A DNA stretch of 64,000 nucleotides from DASRJW01 sp964567755 (GTDB taxonomy: Bacteria > Krumholzibacteriota > Krumholzibacteriia > G020349025). The notes under the pieces are model-generated. The model did not search any database and was not told where the DNA came from. It saw only the letters and a list, made by a program, of their open reading frames with translations. The position numbers and the translations under genes were made by a program. How positions within the stretch are numbered: the stretch's first letter is position 1; every line of letters begins with the position of its first letter. Shown here piece by piece: positions 43,970-54,000 of this stretch. The stretch covers positions 30,459 to 94,458 of the forward strand of contig CAZMNW010000045.1 in assembly GCA_964567755.1 (NCBI GenBank), read 5' to 3'.

Positions 43970-46468
43970 ATGACAGCGAGCGAAAACAAACGCATGGCAC
44001 CCCCCGCGCTCGAACGCGCGAGACAGCCCGATCTCGTCGGCGATCTCTTTCGTCGCTACGGCCACTTGCAAGCGCAGCTCGATCCACTCGAACGCCTGCT
44101 GCCGCTCCCCGTAGCCGAGCTCGATGCGGTGCCCGCGGAGGCGTCCGCGCCCTGGCGCCGCATCTACTGCGCTTCGATCGGCGTCGAGTTCATGCACCTT
44201 TTGCAACCCGAACGGCGCCAGTGGATGGCGGCGCGCATGGAGGAGCCAACCGAGCGCGTGGATCGCGAACGCATCCTGCGCCTGCTGGCCACGGCCGAGC
44301 TGTTCGAAGGATTTCTGCATCGTCGCTACGTCGGCACCAAGCGCTATTCGCTCGAAGGCGCCGCCGCGCTCATGCCGCTGCTCGACGCCGTGCTCGACGG
44401 CGCAGCGCACAGCGGCTTCGAAGTAGCGCTCATCGGCATGGCGCACCGCGGGCGGCTGACGCTCATGCATCAAATCGTGGGAGTGCCCGCGGCTTCGCTC
44501 TTCGGTGGCTTTCAGGATGTCGATCCGCGCAGCGTTCTCGGTGGCGGTGACGTCAAGTATCACTTGGGAGCGACGGGCACGTTTCAGAGCACGAACGACC
44601 GCACCATTCACGTGCACCTGGTTTCGAACCCGAGCCACCTCGAGGCCGTCGATCCGGTGGTCATGGGCCGCGTGCGCGCCCGACAGGAACGCGTGGGGGC
44701 GACGGGCCACCGGCGCGTGCTCGGGATCACGGTGCACGGGGACGCCGCCTTCGCCGGCCAGGGCATCGCCGCCGAGACGCTCAATCTCTCGGGCTTGTGC
44801 AGCACCTGGGTGGGAGGCATGGTGCATGTCATCGTCAACAACCTCATCGGTTTCACCACCGAGCCGGGGGCACTGCACTCGACGCGTTACGCCAGCGATA
44901 TCGCCAAACGCCTCGACATTCCCATCCTTCACGTGAGCGGCGAGGATCCGGAAGCCGTCGTGCGCGCAGCGCGCATGGCACTCGAGTATCGGGTGCGGTT
45001 TCATAGCGATGTCGTCATCGACATGATCGGCTATCGCCGTTACGGCCACAGCGAGGTCGACGATCCCACCGTGACCCAGCCGTTGCTCTACCGGCGCATC
45101 GCCGAGCGGCCGCGCGCTTGGGAGGCATACGCCACCGAGCTCGGCAAATCCGCCGCCGCGCTCGAGGCCTTGCGCAGCGAGATCGTCACCCAGCTGGAGG
45201 CCGAACAGGAGAAGGCGCGCGCGTTGCAGAAGAAACCCGTGTTGCGCCAACTGCAACGTTACTGGGACGCGTACCACGGCGGGCGCTACGACCCGAGCTT
45301 CGAGGTTCCGACCGCAGTGCCCGCGTCCAGGATGGACGAAATCGCCGCCGCCACGAGCCGTGTTCCCCCCGACTTCACCTTGCATCCGAAGGTGAAGCAG
45401 CTCGTGCAGCAGCGCGCCGAGATGATGCGCGGCGAGCGCCCGGTGGATTGGGGCGCGGCCGAAGCGCTTGCCTGGGGCAGTTTGCTCTGGGATGGCATGC
45501 TCGTGCGTCACTCGGGGCAGGACAGCCGCCGCGGCACGTTCAATCACCGTCACGCGGTGCTCTTCGACTATGAGACCGGCGCCGAATATACGCCGCTGCG
45601 CCACTTGCACCCGGCGCAGGGGCGTTTCGACATCTACGATTCGTCGCTCTCCGAAGCCGCCGAGCTCGGGTTCCAGTACGGCTTCAGCCGTGACTATCCC
45701 GATGCGCTCGTGTGCTGGGAAGCGCAGTTCGGCGACTTCGCCAACGGCGCCCAGGTCATTCTCGATCAATTCGTGAGCGCCGCCGAAGACAAGTGGGATC
45801 TCCTTTCCGGCATCGTCATCCTGCTGCCGCACGGCTACGAGGGCCAGGGTCCCGAGCATTCGAGCGCCCGGCTCGAGCGCTACCTGCAGCTCGCCGCCGA
45901 GGACAACATCCAAGTGTGCCAACCGACGACCGCGGCGCAGTACTTCCACATGCTGCGGCGCCAAGCGCTCCGACACTGGCGTAAACCGCTCGTCGTATTG
46001 ACGCCGAAGAGCTTGCTGCGTGCGCCGCAAGCGTGTTCGCCGCGCGATGCACTCATCGAAGATCGCTTCGAAAGCGTCTTGAGCGATCACGGCCTCGAAT
46101 CCGCTACACGCGTGCTGGTGGCGAGCGGCAAGATCGTGCACGAGCTGCGCGCGGAGCGCCGCAAGCGCGGCGCCGATGACGTCGCCATTTTGGCCCTCGA
46201 ACAGATCTACCCATTCCCCGAAACCGAGCTGCGCGCCGCGCTGCAGCGCGTGCAGCAGCTGCGCGAGGTGGTGTGGGTGCAAGAAGAGCCGGCGAACATG
46301 GGGGCGTTCTTCTTCGTGCGCCCGGCTCTTGAGCGCCTGGCGGCGCCAGCGCGCTTCCGCAGCGTCAAGCGCTCCGCCAGCGCCAGCCCCGCCACCGGCT
46401 CGTCGAAGGCGCACGAGCTCGAGCAGAACGCCGTGCTCGAGCTCGCATTCGCATCTCTGGACGGGTGA
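43970..46468 (+). CDS. sucA: 2-oxoglutarate dehydrogenase E1, lacking N-terminal E2-binding segment
   Basis: Thiamine-diphosphate-dependent E1 of the 2-oxoglutarate dehydrogenase complex, 832 aa against ~930 for E. coli. Conserved blocks: GMAHRGRLTLMHQIVG, GDVKYHLGA, HGDAAFAGQGI, NNLIGFTTEP, YRRYGHSEVDDP, RRGTFNHRHAVL, EAQFGDFANGAQVI, and VWVQEEPANMGAFFF at the end. Start ATG 43970 (MTASENKR); ATG 43994 is an alternative. The sequence enters directly at the YGHLQAQLDPL segment, so the ~80-residue N-terminal arm that recruits the E2 core in E. coli-type enzymes is missing. No sucB or lpd is adjacent. The enzyme may use a different E2 anchoring or act as a 2-oxoglutarate decarboxylase. Confidence 0.9.
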   Translation: MTASENKRMAPPALERARQPDLVGDLFRRYGHLQAQLDPLERLLPLPVAELDAVPAEASAPWRRIYCASIGVEFMHLLQPERRQWMAARMEEPTERVDRERILRLLATAELFEGFLHRRYVGTKRYSLEGAAALMPLLDAVLDGAAHSGFEVALIGMAHRGRLTLMHQIVGVPAASLFGGFQDVDPRSVLGGGDVKYHLGATGTFQSTNDRTIHVHLVSNPSHLEAVDPVVMGRVRARQERVGATGHRRVLGITVHGDAAFAGQGIAAETLNLSGLCSTWVGGMVHVIVNNLIGFTTEPGALHSTRYASDIAKRLDIPILHVSGEDPEAVVRAARMALEYRVRFHSDVVIDMIGYRRYGHSEVDDPTVTQPLLYRRIAERPRAWEAYATELGKSAAALEALRSEIVTQLEAEQEKARALQKKPVLRQLQRYWDAYHGGRYDPSFEVPTAVPASRMDEIAAATSRVPPDFTLHPKVKQLVQQRAEMMRGERPVDWGAAEALAWGSLLWDGMLVRHSGQDSRRGTFNHRHAVLFDYETGAEYTPLRHLHPAQGRFDIYDSSLSEAAELGFQYGFSRDYPDALVCWEAQFGDFANGAQVILDQFVSAAEDKWDLLSGIVILLPHGYEGQGPEHSSARLERYLQLAAEDNIQVCQPTTAAQYFHMLRRQALRHWRKPLVVLTPKSLLRAPQACSPRDALIEDRFESVLSDHGLESATRVLVASGKIVHELRAERRKRGADDVAILALEQIYPFPETELRAALQRVQQLREVVWVQEEPANMGAFFFVRPALERLAAPARFRSVKRSASASPATGSSKAHELEQNAVLELAFASLDG

Positions 46469-46543
46469 GCTTCGTTCGTCTGTTTGTAACGCTCGATCCA
46501 CAGCGGCACTGCAGGGATTTGGCGCCGCAAGCGGGAGCACTGA

Positions 46544-46816
46544 ATGTTGTACATGGTCGTGGAAACATTGCGTAATGGCGACGCCGTGCCCGTGTACCGC
46601 CGTTTTCGCGACGAAGGCCGGCTGGCTCCCGAAGGGCTGCACTATGTGGCGAGCTGGGTGAGCACCGACCATCGCCGTTGCTTTCAAATCATGGAGTGCG
46701 CCGATCGCCAGCTGCTCACACAATGGATGGCACGCTGGGAAGATCTAGTCGAGTTCGAGGTCATTCCGGTCGTGACTTCGGCTGACGCGGCAGCAGCCAT
46801 CGCCCCGCGCCTCTGA
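46544..46816 (+). CDS. DUF3303 family protein
   Basis: 90 aa, start ATG 46544 with GGGAG six bases upstream. It matches the small DUF3303 family (MLYMVVETL at the start, GLHYVASWVSTDHRRCFQIME in the middle with core YVASWVSTDHRRCFQIM, then WEDLVEFEVIPV), a ferredoxin-like alpha-beta fold of unknown role related in shape to the dimeric alpha-beta barrel proteins. It follows sucA by 75 bp and precedes the monooxygenase-like gene by 17 bp, so the three may share a transcript. Confidence 0.85.
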   Translation: MLYMVVETLRNGDAVPVYRRFRDEGRLAPEGLHYVASWVSTDHRRCFQIMECADRQLLTQWMARWEDLVEFEVIPVVTSADAAAAIAPRL

Positions 46817-46833
46817 GCACACAGGGAGCCGTG

Positions 46834-47214
46834 ATGCCGGCGAAACCATGGGTGACGTTCCAGCAGCCAGACCCAGCGCGCGAATACCTGGTGCTCCTGT
46901 CCGAGCTGCCGCTGCGGCATTTTCGCGACCTGGGCGCCTTTGTTCTCTATACGGGGCGAATCCAGGGCCAGCTGAAGCGGACACCTGGCGTCCTCGGCTA
47001 CTCGCTGCTGACCCACATCCACAAGAAACGGTTCTGGACGCTTTCCGTCTGGGAGGGCGAATCTGCACTCCAAGATTTCGTCGTTTCGCCCCCACACCAA
47101 CACGTCATGCGCTCTCTGCACGGGAAAATGGGCCAGACACGTTTCGTGCGCTGGACCATTCGCGGCACCGAGTTTCCCCCGCGCTGGCAAGATGCTCTCG
47201 CGAAGTCGGGGTAG
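46834..47214 (+). CDS. Antibiotic-biosynthesis-monooxygenase-like / DUF3291-type protein
   Basis: 126 aa, start ATG 46834 with AGGGAG five bases upstream (a GTG one codon earlier is possible). Residues ~40-110 fit the dimeric alpha-beta barrel (ABM) fold: GVLGYSLLTHIHKKRFWTLSVWEGESAL (core GYSLLTHIHKKRFWTLSVWE) and HQHVMRSLHGKMG. Family members are small haem- or substrate-binding oxygenases or unknown. The neighbour DUF3303 belongs to the same superfamily, so the pair may act together, but no substrate is suggested by context. Confidence 0.65.
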   Translation: MPAKPWVTFQQPDPAREYLVLLSELPLRHFRDLGAFVLYTGRIQGQLKRTPGVLGYSLLTHIHKKRFWTLSVWEGESALQDFVVSPPHQHVMRSLHGKMGQTRFVRWTIRGTEFPPRWQDALAKSG

Positions 47215-47277
47215 GAGGCCGCACCCGGGCCGAAGCATTCCGAATATCCCTTTCCCTGCACAATCGAACGCGGCCGG

Positions 47278-47817
47278 ATGCTGAGATTCACTTTGGTGGT
47301 TGCGTCGTTACTTCTCGTCAGCTGCTCTGCCGGTGCAGATCGGCAAGAGTCCGCTGACCGTTTCGAACGTGTCGAGCGGCCTACGGGTGAGGATCTTGAA
47401 CTCCTTGCCATGGCGGATCGCTGGAGAACCGCGGTTCTGCAAAAGGATGCAAATGAGATCGCCAAGACTGCCCTGCCCGAGCATCGGGAGTCTGTCATCG
47501 AGGCGTTGAGCGACTCGACATCCGAGCTTCACATGACACTTTATGGGAAGCGCATTCAAGGCATCCTGGCGGAGCCGGAAGTGGAGACGTTGCTAATCCG
47601 AGAGAAAGTAATCGCGGGGTTCCGTGTGGGGACACGCGTATGCTTCGTAGTCCCGGAGGAGAAGAAACCGTCTTGGCCTCTTTCCGGGGAAGGAATGGCT
47701 GCCTTCTCACGCGAGGAGGAAGTCTTCTGTATCACGGCTTCCCGCACCGACGCGAAGGGAGAAGAAGGATGGTACTTTTCCTATCTATTCATGTACCCAT
47801 ATGAGGGGGAGGAGTAA
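47278..47817 (+). CDS. Putative lipoprotein of unknown function
   Basis: 179 aa. Lipoprotein signal MLRFTLVVASLLLVSC with lipobox LVSC, cut before Cys16. The mature part is acidic and helical at first (ESADRFERVERPTGEDLELLAMADRWR, core GEDLELLAMADRWR), then beta-rich, and ends in GEE. Base composition is clearly less GC-rich than the neighbours, and codon use is mixed, so later acquisition is possible. No domain recognised. Convergent with the propeller lipoprotein gene, 57 bp apart. Confidence 0.68.
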   Translation: MLRFTLVVASLLLVSCSAGADRQESADRFERVERPTGEDLELLAMADRWRTAVLQKDANEIAKTALPEHRESVIEALSDSTSELHMTLYGKRIQGILAEPEVETLLIREKVIAGFRVGTRVCFVVPEEKKPSWPLSGEGMAAFSREEEVFCITASRTDAKGEEGWYFSYLFMYPYEGEE

Positions 47818-47874
47818 TTTTGCGTCGCGGTAGAGACGCCGCTTCCCAGCGCGCGAAGACGCGGCGAACCCAAT

Positions 47875-49152
47875 CTACCGCGCTTGCATCGTGACCAGGG
47901 CTACGCCGCCGCGGCCGGCGGCGACCACGAGCACGTTGTTTTTGGCCTTGACCATGTTGCTGGAGAAGCCGTCGTCGAGATCGAGCTCGCCGAGGACTTG
48001 CAGCCCATCCGGGTCGGGCCCACCGCCCGTGGCCCAGCTGCGCGCACCGGCGACGCCGACGACCTGCACGCCGAGCGCGCCGGCGGCGACGAAGGCGAGG
48101 CTGCCGTGCAGCGACACCGCGTTGGTCACCATTTCTTCGGGACGCCTGTCGGAGAAAGCTTCGTGCCGCAGCGAAGCGAGCAACAGACCATCGGGCCGGC
48201 GCACCTGGAAACCGCCGTCCCCGGCGCCGAGGTAGCAGATGCTGTCGTGCTCTTCGATCGTGCCCTTGGCGTCCGGGTAGTTGTAGCCGTCGACGCTCTG
48301 GCCGCCGAGGACGCCGAAACCGGGAATGCCGAGCTGCGCCATGCGCGGGCGCGTACCGCACACCGCCGACATCGAGGTGGTGCTCGGCACCACGATCCCG
48401 CGCACATCGTCCTCGCCGCGGAATGCGGTCATGCGCAGCTGTGTGCCGCTGCGGTCGACATAGGCGACACCGCCATGCGCCGCACCGACCGACGCGATGA
48501 CGTTGTTGGCGTGCACTTGCAGGTCCGTGACCACCCAGCTCGGGAGATCGATCCAGCGCGCGGTGGGCTCGAGGCCCGTGGTCGTGAGCAGGAGCTCCTC
48601 GAGCAACGCCGGCGTCTGCAGTGCCGGGTCGAGGCTCCCCATCCCGACGTAGACATGCTTCCCGTGGATCTGCACCGCGGTCACATCGGCATCACGGTAC
48701 AGAACTTCCGAAATCAATCTCGGCCGCTCCGGCTGGGTGAAGTCGATCACCTGCACCGCGCCCGCGAACACCTCACCGGCGAAGTTGTAGCCGACTACGG
48801 CCGTCTTGCCGTCGATGTCGACATCATTGGCCTGGACGATGTGGCCTTCGACCTCGGGCGGCGACACTTCGGCCACCAAGGTCAACCGCATGCCCTCAAT
48901 CAACCGCATGCCCTCGGACTTGAACGGAGGCGCGACCTCGCGGCCCGGCGTTTCCTTCATTCGGATGAATAGCGGCTTCGAACGATACTGCACGCGCGCG
49001 TCCAGCTGCGCTGGATCGTTGATCACCTGCAGACGATCCGTTTGCAGCTCGGGAGGATTCTCGCCGACATCGTCGGGCCCAGGAGCCATCCCGTTTTGAA
49101 CGCAACCCACGAGCAAAGCCGACACCAAGAGCCAAGGTGTGCGCCGCCACAT
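47875..49152 (-). CDS. Beta-propeller (LVIVD-type) lipoprotein
   Basis: 425 aa, start ATG 49152 with GGAGG eight bases upstream. Signal peptide with lipobox LLVGC (Cys17). From residue ~95 repeated strands such as VAEVSPPEVEGHIVQANDVDIDGKTAVVGYNFAGE (core ANDVDIDGKTAVVGYN) and AVQVIDFTQPERPRLISEV (core VQVIDFTQPERPRLISEV) fit LVIVD-type propeller blades. A short internal duplication, MRLIEGMRL, lies near residue 82. Probably anchored in the outer membrane and exposed. Located 359 bp downstream of the glycosyltransferase gene, same strand; a link with that cluster is possible but unproven. Confidence 0.72.
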   Translation of the reverse strand: MWRRTPWLLVSALLVGCVQNGMAPGPDDVGENPPELQTDRLQVINDPAQLDARVQYRSKPLFIRMKETPGREVAPPFKSEGMRLIEGMRLTLVAEVSPPEVEGHIVQANDVDIDGKTAVVGYNFAGEVFAGAVQVIDFTQPERPRLISEVLYRDADVTAVQIHGKHVYVGMGSLDPALQTPALLEELLLTTTGLEPTARWIDLPSWVVTDLQVHANNVIASVGAAHGGVAYVDRSGTQLRMTAFRGEDDVRGIVVPSTTSMSAVCGTRPRMAQLGIPGFGVLGGQSVDGYNYPDAKGTIEEHDSICYLGAGDGGFQVRRPDGLLLASLRHEAFSDRRPEEMVTNAVSLHGSLAFVAAGALGVQVVGVAGARSWATGGGPDPDGLQVLGELDLDDGFSSNMVKAKNNVLVVAAGRGGVALVTMQAR

Positions 49153-49511
49153 TGCCGCGCCTCCGCTGATTTAGGTTCGATCCACCGGCTCCCCCACGGA
49201 ACCGGTCTCCGCCACGTCCAAGCAAGACCCGGCCCCATTCCGACCACTGGGTGCTGCCGCGCACGGGCCCCAGTCCAATTCCCCGCATTGTCCGATCCCA
49301 TCTCGCGACGGCGACGCTCTGCCATGATCGGCCGACACTCGAATGTTGGCACGGGCGAAATGCCTGTGGACAGCGTGCATGGTCTCGTGCGCGACGGCCG
49401 GGCCTCGGTTCGCATACGGTCGCCGACATGAGCAACGACGGACCGGTCGTTCCTCCTTGGAGCCGGTGACGTGATGTGAGGGTCGCGGATGGCGGCGGTT
49501 GCCGCGCGCGG
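49153..49511. other. Intergenic region after glycosyltransferase gene
   Basis: 359 bp between the GT2 and propeller lipoprotein genes, both minus strand. Beyond the Shine-Dalgarno of the lipoprotein gene I see no gene, hairpin with T tract, or consensus promoter here. Confidence 0.4.
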
Positions 49512-51065
49512 CTAGGAGGCGACGGTCGCGGTGGCGTTGGCAACAGGGATCGAATCGGGTGTTGCCGGTTGCTCGCTGAAACCGATGCGCTCGAACTTCT
49601 CCCAGCTCTTCTTGCCACGCAGGTAATCGATCAGGCCTTTGAACCGCCAGCGGATGGTCATCTGCCGATAGCCGATGTTCTCGAAGAGGCAGTAGACGAG
49701 CAGGATGGCGATCTCGCGCGCCGACAGCGACGCCAGCAGCGGCTTGCCCTGAATCTGGCCTGGCGCCGCCGGCTCCGACCAAAAGGCGAGGAGAATCGCC
49801 AGGATCGAAACCAGGGCACCATAGCCGAAGGCGATGGCGAGGAACAACAATAGATACTTGTACGACAGGATCTGCAACGCCGCGAACACCGGCAACGACA
49901 GGTAACCAAAGGCCTCGATGAAGAGGCCGAGGAAATCGAAGAGCACGAGCGACGGCCAGCCGACGAGCCCCACCTTGCCGTAGCGCGGGTTGAACAGCAT
50001 GTGCCGATGGTAGACCAGGATCTCGACAAAGCCGCGGAACCAGCGCCCGCGTTGCTTGGACAGATCGCCCGCGTTCTCGGGCACCTCGGTCCAGCAGATC
50101 GGATACGGCAGCGACAGGATCACCTTGTCGAGTCCCTTTTCGTGGATATAGCGGTGCAGCCGTACCACGATCTCCATGTCCTCGCACACGGTGCTCGAGC
50201 CGCGCCCGGCGTACTCGTGCACCAGGCGCGATTTCAGGTGTTCGGTGAGATAGCCGCCGATGCGGATCAGCAGCTCTTTCTCGAAGATGCAGAACACCCC
50301 GCTCACGATGAGCAGCGCGTTCATGCGCGACAGCGCCGTGCGCGCCGCGGTGAAGCTGCGCACGTACTCGATGATCTGGAAGCGCGCCAGCTTGCTCTTC
50401 GGCAGCCCCACTTTCAGGATCTTGCCTTGCTGGATCTTGCAACCGTTCGCCACCCCCACTTGCCCGCCGACCGCGGCCACGTCGCGCCGCTCGAGCAGGA
50501 CGCGGAAGATCTGCAACAAAGCGACGTCGTCGATCAACGAATCTGCATCCATGGAGATGACGTAGGGGCACGCCGACGCGTTGATGCCAGCGTTGAGCGC
50601 GTCGGCCTTGCCACCGTTTTCCTTGTCGATGACGATGAGTCGCTCGACCGCTGGCGGCAAGTCGATGGTGGCCTCGTAGAGACCGCGCACACGGGCCGTG
50701 GCAATGCCGGGGCGATACGGAAAATCCCGCCGCCGCAGCTTGAGCGATTCCTGCAGTACATCGATCGTCTTGTCCTTGGAACCATCGTTGACCACGATGA
50801 TCTCGAAGCGCGGCAGCCTGAGCGCCATGAGCGAACGCAGCGACGCCCCAATGGTGACCGCTTCGTTGTAGGCCGGCACCAGAATCGACAGCGGCGGCGT
50901 ATACGGCGACTTGAGCAACAGGTCGGGAGCATCGAGCCCACGCAGCCACAAACCACGGCGCACATCGATGAACGCCAGCGCGATCAGGAGGAAGTTGAAG
51001 CTGTGGTAGGCGAGGAAATACACCAAGAACAGCCAAGTAAGAGCCAAGGCGATGTCGTGAACCAT
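49512..51065 (-). CDS. Processive membrane glycosyltransferase family 2
   Basis: 517 aa. Start ATG 51065, with GGGAG seven bases upstream; the longer frames lie antiparallel to nothing sensible and overlap the HEAT gene. One membrane segment at residues 5-30, the GT2 catalytic domain at ~57-345, then four or so membrane helices at ~365-490. Catalytic motifs: VND at 92-94, DADS at 173-176, a CEDMEIV acidic motif at 294-300, and QRGRW at 338-342, the set seen in hyaluronan, cellulose and poly-GlcNAc synthases. It should polymerise a nucleotide sugar and push the chain across the membrane. The start lies 2 bp after the HEAT gene's stop, so the two are co-translated. Confidence 0.88.
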   Translation of the reverse strand: MVHDIALALTWLFLVYFLAYHSFNFLLIALAFIDVRRGLWLRGLDAPDLLLKSPYTPPLSILVPAYNEAVTIGASLRSLMALRLPRFEIIVVNDGSKDKTIDVLQESLKLRRRDFPYRPGIATARVRGLYEATIDLPPAVERLIVIDKENGGKADALNAGINASACPYVISMDADSLIDDVALLQIFRVLLERRDVAAVGGQVGVANGCKIQQGKILKVGLPKSKLARFQIIEYVRSFTAARTALSRMNALLIVSGVFCIFEKELLIRIGGYLTEHLKSRLVHEYAGRGSSTVCEDMEIVVRLHRYIHEKGLDKVILSLPYPICWTEVPENAGDLSKQRGRWFRGFVEILVYHRHMLFNPRYGKVGLVGWPSLVLFDFLGLFIEAFGYLSLPVFAALQILSYKYLLLFLAIAFGYGALVSILAILLAFWSEPAAPGQIQGKPLLASLSAREIAILLVYCLFENIGYRQMTIRWRFKGLIDYLRGKKSWEKFERIGFSEQPATPDSIPVANATATVAS

Positions 51066-51067
51066 GT

Positions 51068-54000
51068 CTATGCTCCCGCCCGCTGCGCGAGTGCAGTGAC
51101 CGTGGCGAGGGGAGCGGCGCCCAAATGCTGCGCCGCCTCGGGCGACATGAGCCACACCTGCAGGACTTCCTCGAGCCGCGCACCCACTGCCTGCACGCGG
51201 CGCGACGGATCGAGCCGCGCCGTGGCCAGCGCACGCGCACGGCTGTGCGGATCGCGGAAGAACAGCGCGCGCAGCGCCCCCACTCTTTCGCCCACTTGAC
51301 GAGACGCCGCCAGGCGTTTCTCCAGGACCTCCAGCGCATGGATCTCGCGCACTGCCGCGGCCACGAGCGGCACATCCTTGGGACCGACCATCTCCTCCAC
51401 CGCCTGGCTGCCTTCGACCGCGAGCGCGGCCAAGGCCGCCGCGCGCACCTGCGGTTCCGCGTCGCGCGCCAGGTTGCGGAAGTCGGCGAGCGCATCCTCG
51501 GGCCGTACCCGAGCCAAATGCAAGATCGCTTGGCGACGCATCTCCCAGGCCGGGTCCTCGAGCGCATCGCGCAAGGTCGCGAGCGCCGTCGTCGCGCCGA
51601 GCGCTGCCGCCGCGTCGAGTGCCTGCCGGCGCACTTCGAGATCGGGATCCTGCAGACATGCCTGCAACAGCTTGCGCGCCTGACGCGTCGGCAACTGGCC
51701 CAGCGATCCAGTGACCGTGCGCCGAAGCTCCGGGGAGCCGTCTTCGAGGAAAGCCTCCAACAGCGCCGCCGCGCCGCGAAGTCGTGTGCGCCCGAGCACG
51801 CGCACCAACGCTTGACGCGCCCGTGCCGACAAATCATGGCCCATCACGCCATCGAGGAAATCCTCGACACGCGCCGGCGCCAATCCGCCCAGGAACTCGC
51901 CGAGCGCCAGCAGCAGGTTCTCGTCTTCCGTATCCAGCTGCCAGACGATGACGGCAAGTGCGTTGTCGAGGTCGGTGTCATGCAACCGCCGCAGCGATTC
52001 AGAGCGCACACGCGGCTGCAGATCCTGCATGCCATCCAGCAGCAGGCGCATGAACTCGTCGCGGGGGGCACGCTCGCCGAGGAACGCGAGTGCCGCAATG
52101 CGCACATCTTCGCTCGGGTCCTTGTGGAACGTGCGCAGCACCGCCGGATAGCTCGACGCACTGCGCAGGAACCCGAGCGTGCGGATGATCTTGACGCGCA
52201 TGCGTTCATCCTGCGAAGTCTCGAGTTTCTGCAGCAGCGTTTCCTCCAGCTCAGTGCGTGATCGGAGCGACGCCACAATGAATTCGAGGGAGCGCTCGCT
52301 GCGCACCGCTTCCACCGTGGCGTGCAGGAGGGGGTCGTGACTGCGCTTTCGGTCCTGCAGGAAATCGAAGAGCGGGAACGACTCCAGCGCTTCGAGAATG
52401 GCCGCTAGGTCCTGGTCGCGGTCGAGGGCCATGAGGCCGAGCAACGCGTAGCCGCGCATCTCGTCGCTCGAGCGCGGTGACGCCAGGACCCCGCGCAGCA
52501 AATCGGCCGAAGGACGATCACGCAGCGCGCTCAAGACCAGGACCGCGCGCCCGCGCACGCGTTCCGACGGGTCGAAGACTGCCGCACGCAGTGCCACGAG
52601 CGCCGTGGCGTCGTGAATGCGCGCCAGTGCATCCAACGTCGTGACGCGCACCTCCTCCACGGGGCTGCGCAGCAGCTCCAGCAGATCGGTGACGGCATCG
52701 TGATCCTCGAGATCCCCGAGAACCCGCACCGCCTTGCACACCACCGCTTCATCGGCATCGCCGAGCATGGCGCGGATGAGCTCGCGCCCCGCTGCGTGGC
52801 CGAGCTGTCCGAGCACGTCAATGACCCCGAGACGGCTGGTGCGGTCGGCGCCTTGGAAGAGCACATCGATGACCCGATCCGGATCGGTCCACTGCACTTG
52901 TCCCAGCGCCCATGCGATCGCATCGCCGAGCTCGGCGCTGGCGTTCTCGAGACCGCGCACCAGAGTCTCCAAGCATTGCGCGTCCCCGATCTGCCCGAGA
53001 GCGCGAGCGGCGGCCACTTGCACTTCCGGGACGAAATCGTGGAACGCGTCCACCAGGCGCGGCGCGGCTTCGCTGGCGCGCAAGAGACCCAGTGCACGCG
53101 CGGCCTCGGCGCGCACCGTGGCGTCGCAGTCGCCGAGCAGCTCGAGCAACGCCGGCACCGAGTTCGGATCGCCGACGCGTCCGAGCACCACCGCGGCGCC
53201 GGCGCGCACACGCGCTTGCGGGTCGCGCACGGCCGTTGCCAGCAGCTCGTTGGGATTCGGAAATGGGATGCGCTCCAGCGCCCGCACCGCTTCGACACGA
53301 ATCGTGTCATTGGCGTGTCCGAGCAAGCGGCTGATCGGCTCGGCAGCGCTCTCCTCGCGCAACCGCGCCAGCGACCGCAGCAGCTCGGCCACGATCGGCG
53401 GCGCTTCCTCCTTCTGCAAGCGATCGACGAGGGCGATCGCAACCGATCCGTGCCGCACCTCGCCGAGGATCTCGGCCACCGCGTAACGCACGCGCGGGTT
53501 GGCGTGCGACAGCGCTGCGATCAGAATCTCGACTACGCCCGCTTGCCCCGCGGCGACGAGTTTCTCGCGCGCCGCGATGTCACCGTCACCAACTTTTTCG
53601 ATGAGCGTGTCCAACACGCCGAGACGCTCGAGCGTCATGCCGGCGCGCTGGCGCACCTCCGTGTCCGCATCCTCGAGAGCCATCACCAAGGGCTCGATGG
53701 CGCGCTCGCCCAAGTGTTCCAACGCCTCGATAACGCGGACGCGCACCCACCATTCTCCATCCTTGAGCGATTCGATGAGATGGTGCAGCGCGCGTGGGTC
53801 CCCGATGGCGCCCAGAGCCCGCACCGACTGGATGCGGACGTAAGGCACCGGATCCGCCAGCATCAGGTGGATCAGGTCGGGAACGGCGTGGCGGTCGCCG
53901 ACTTTGCCGAGAGCGCTGGCGGCGCGCGAGCGCACCTGGTCGTGCAGGTCGCCGAGGCACGCGAGCAGCACCGGCACGGCGCGCGGTTGCTTGAGCTCGC

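Noticed and set aside
43478..46723. 1081-codon frame antisense to sucA
   Set aside because: GC-rich shadow of a clear sucA; no family match and biased His/Arg/Ala composition.
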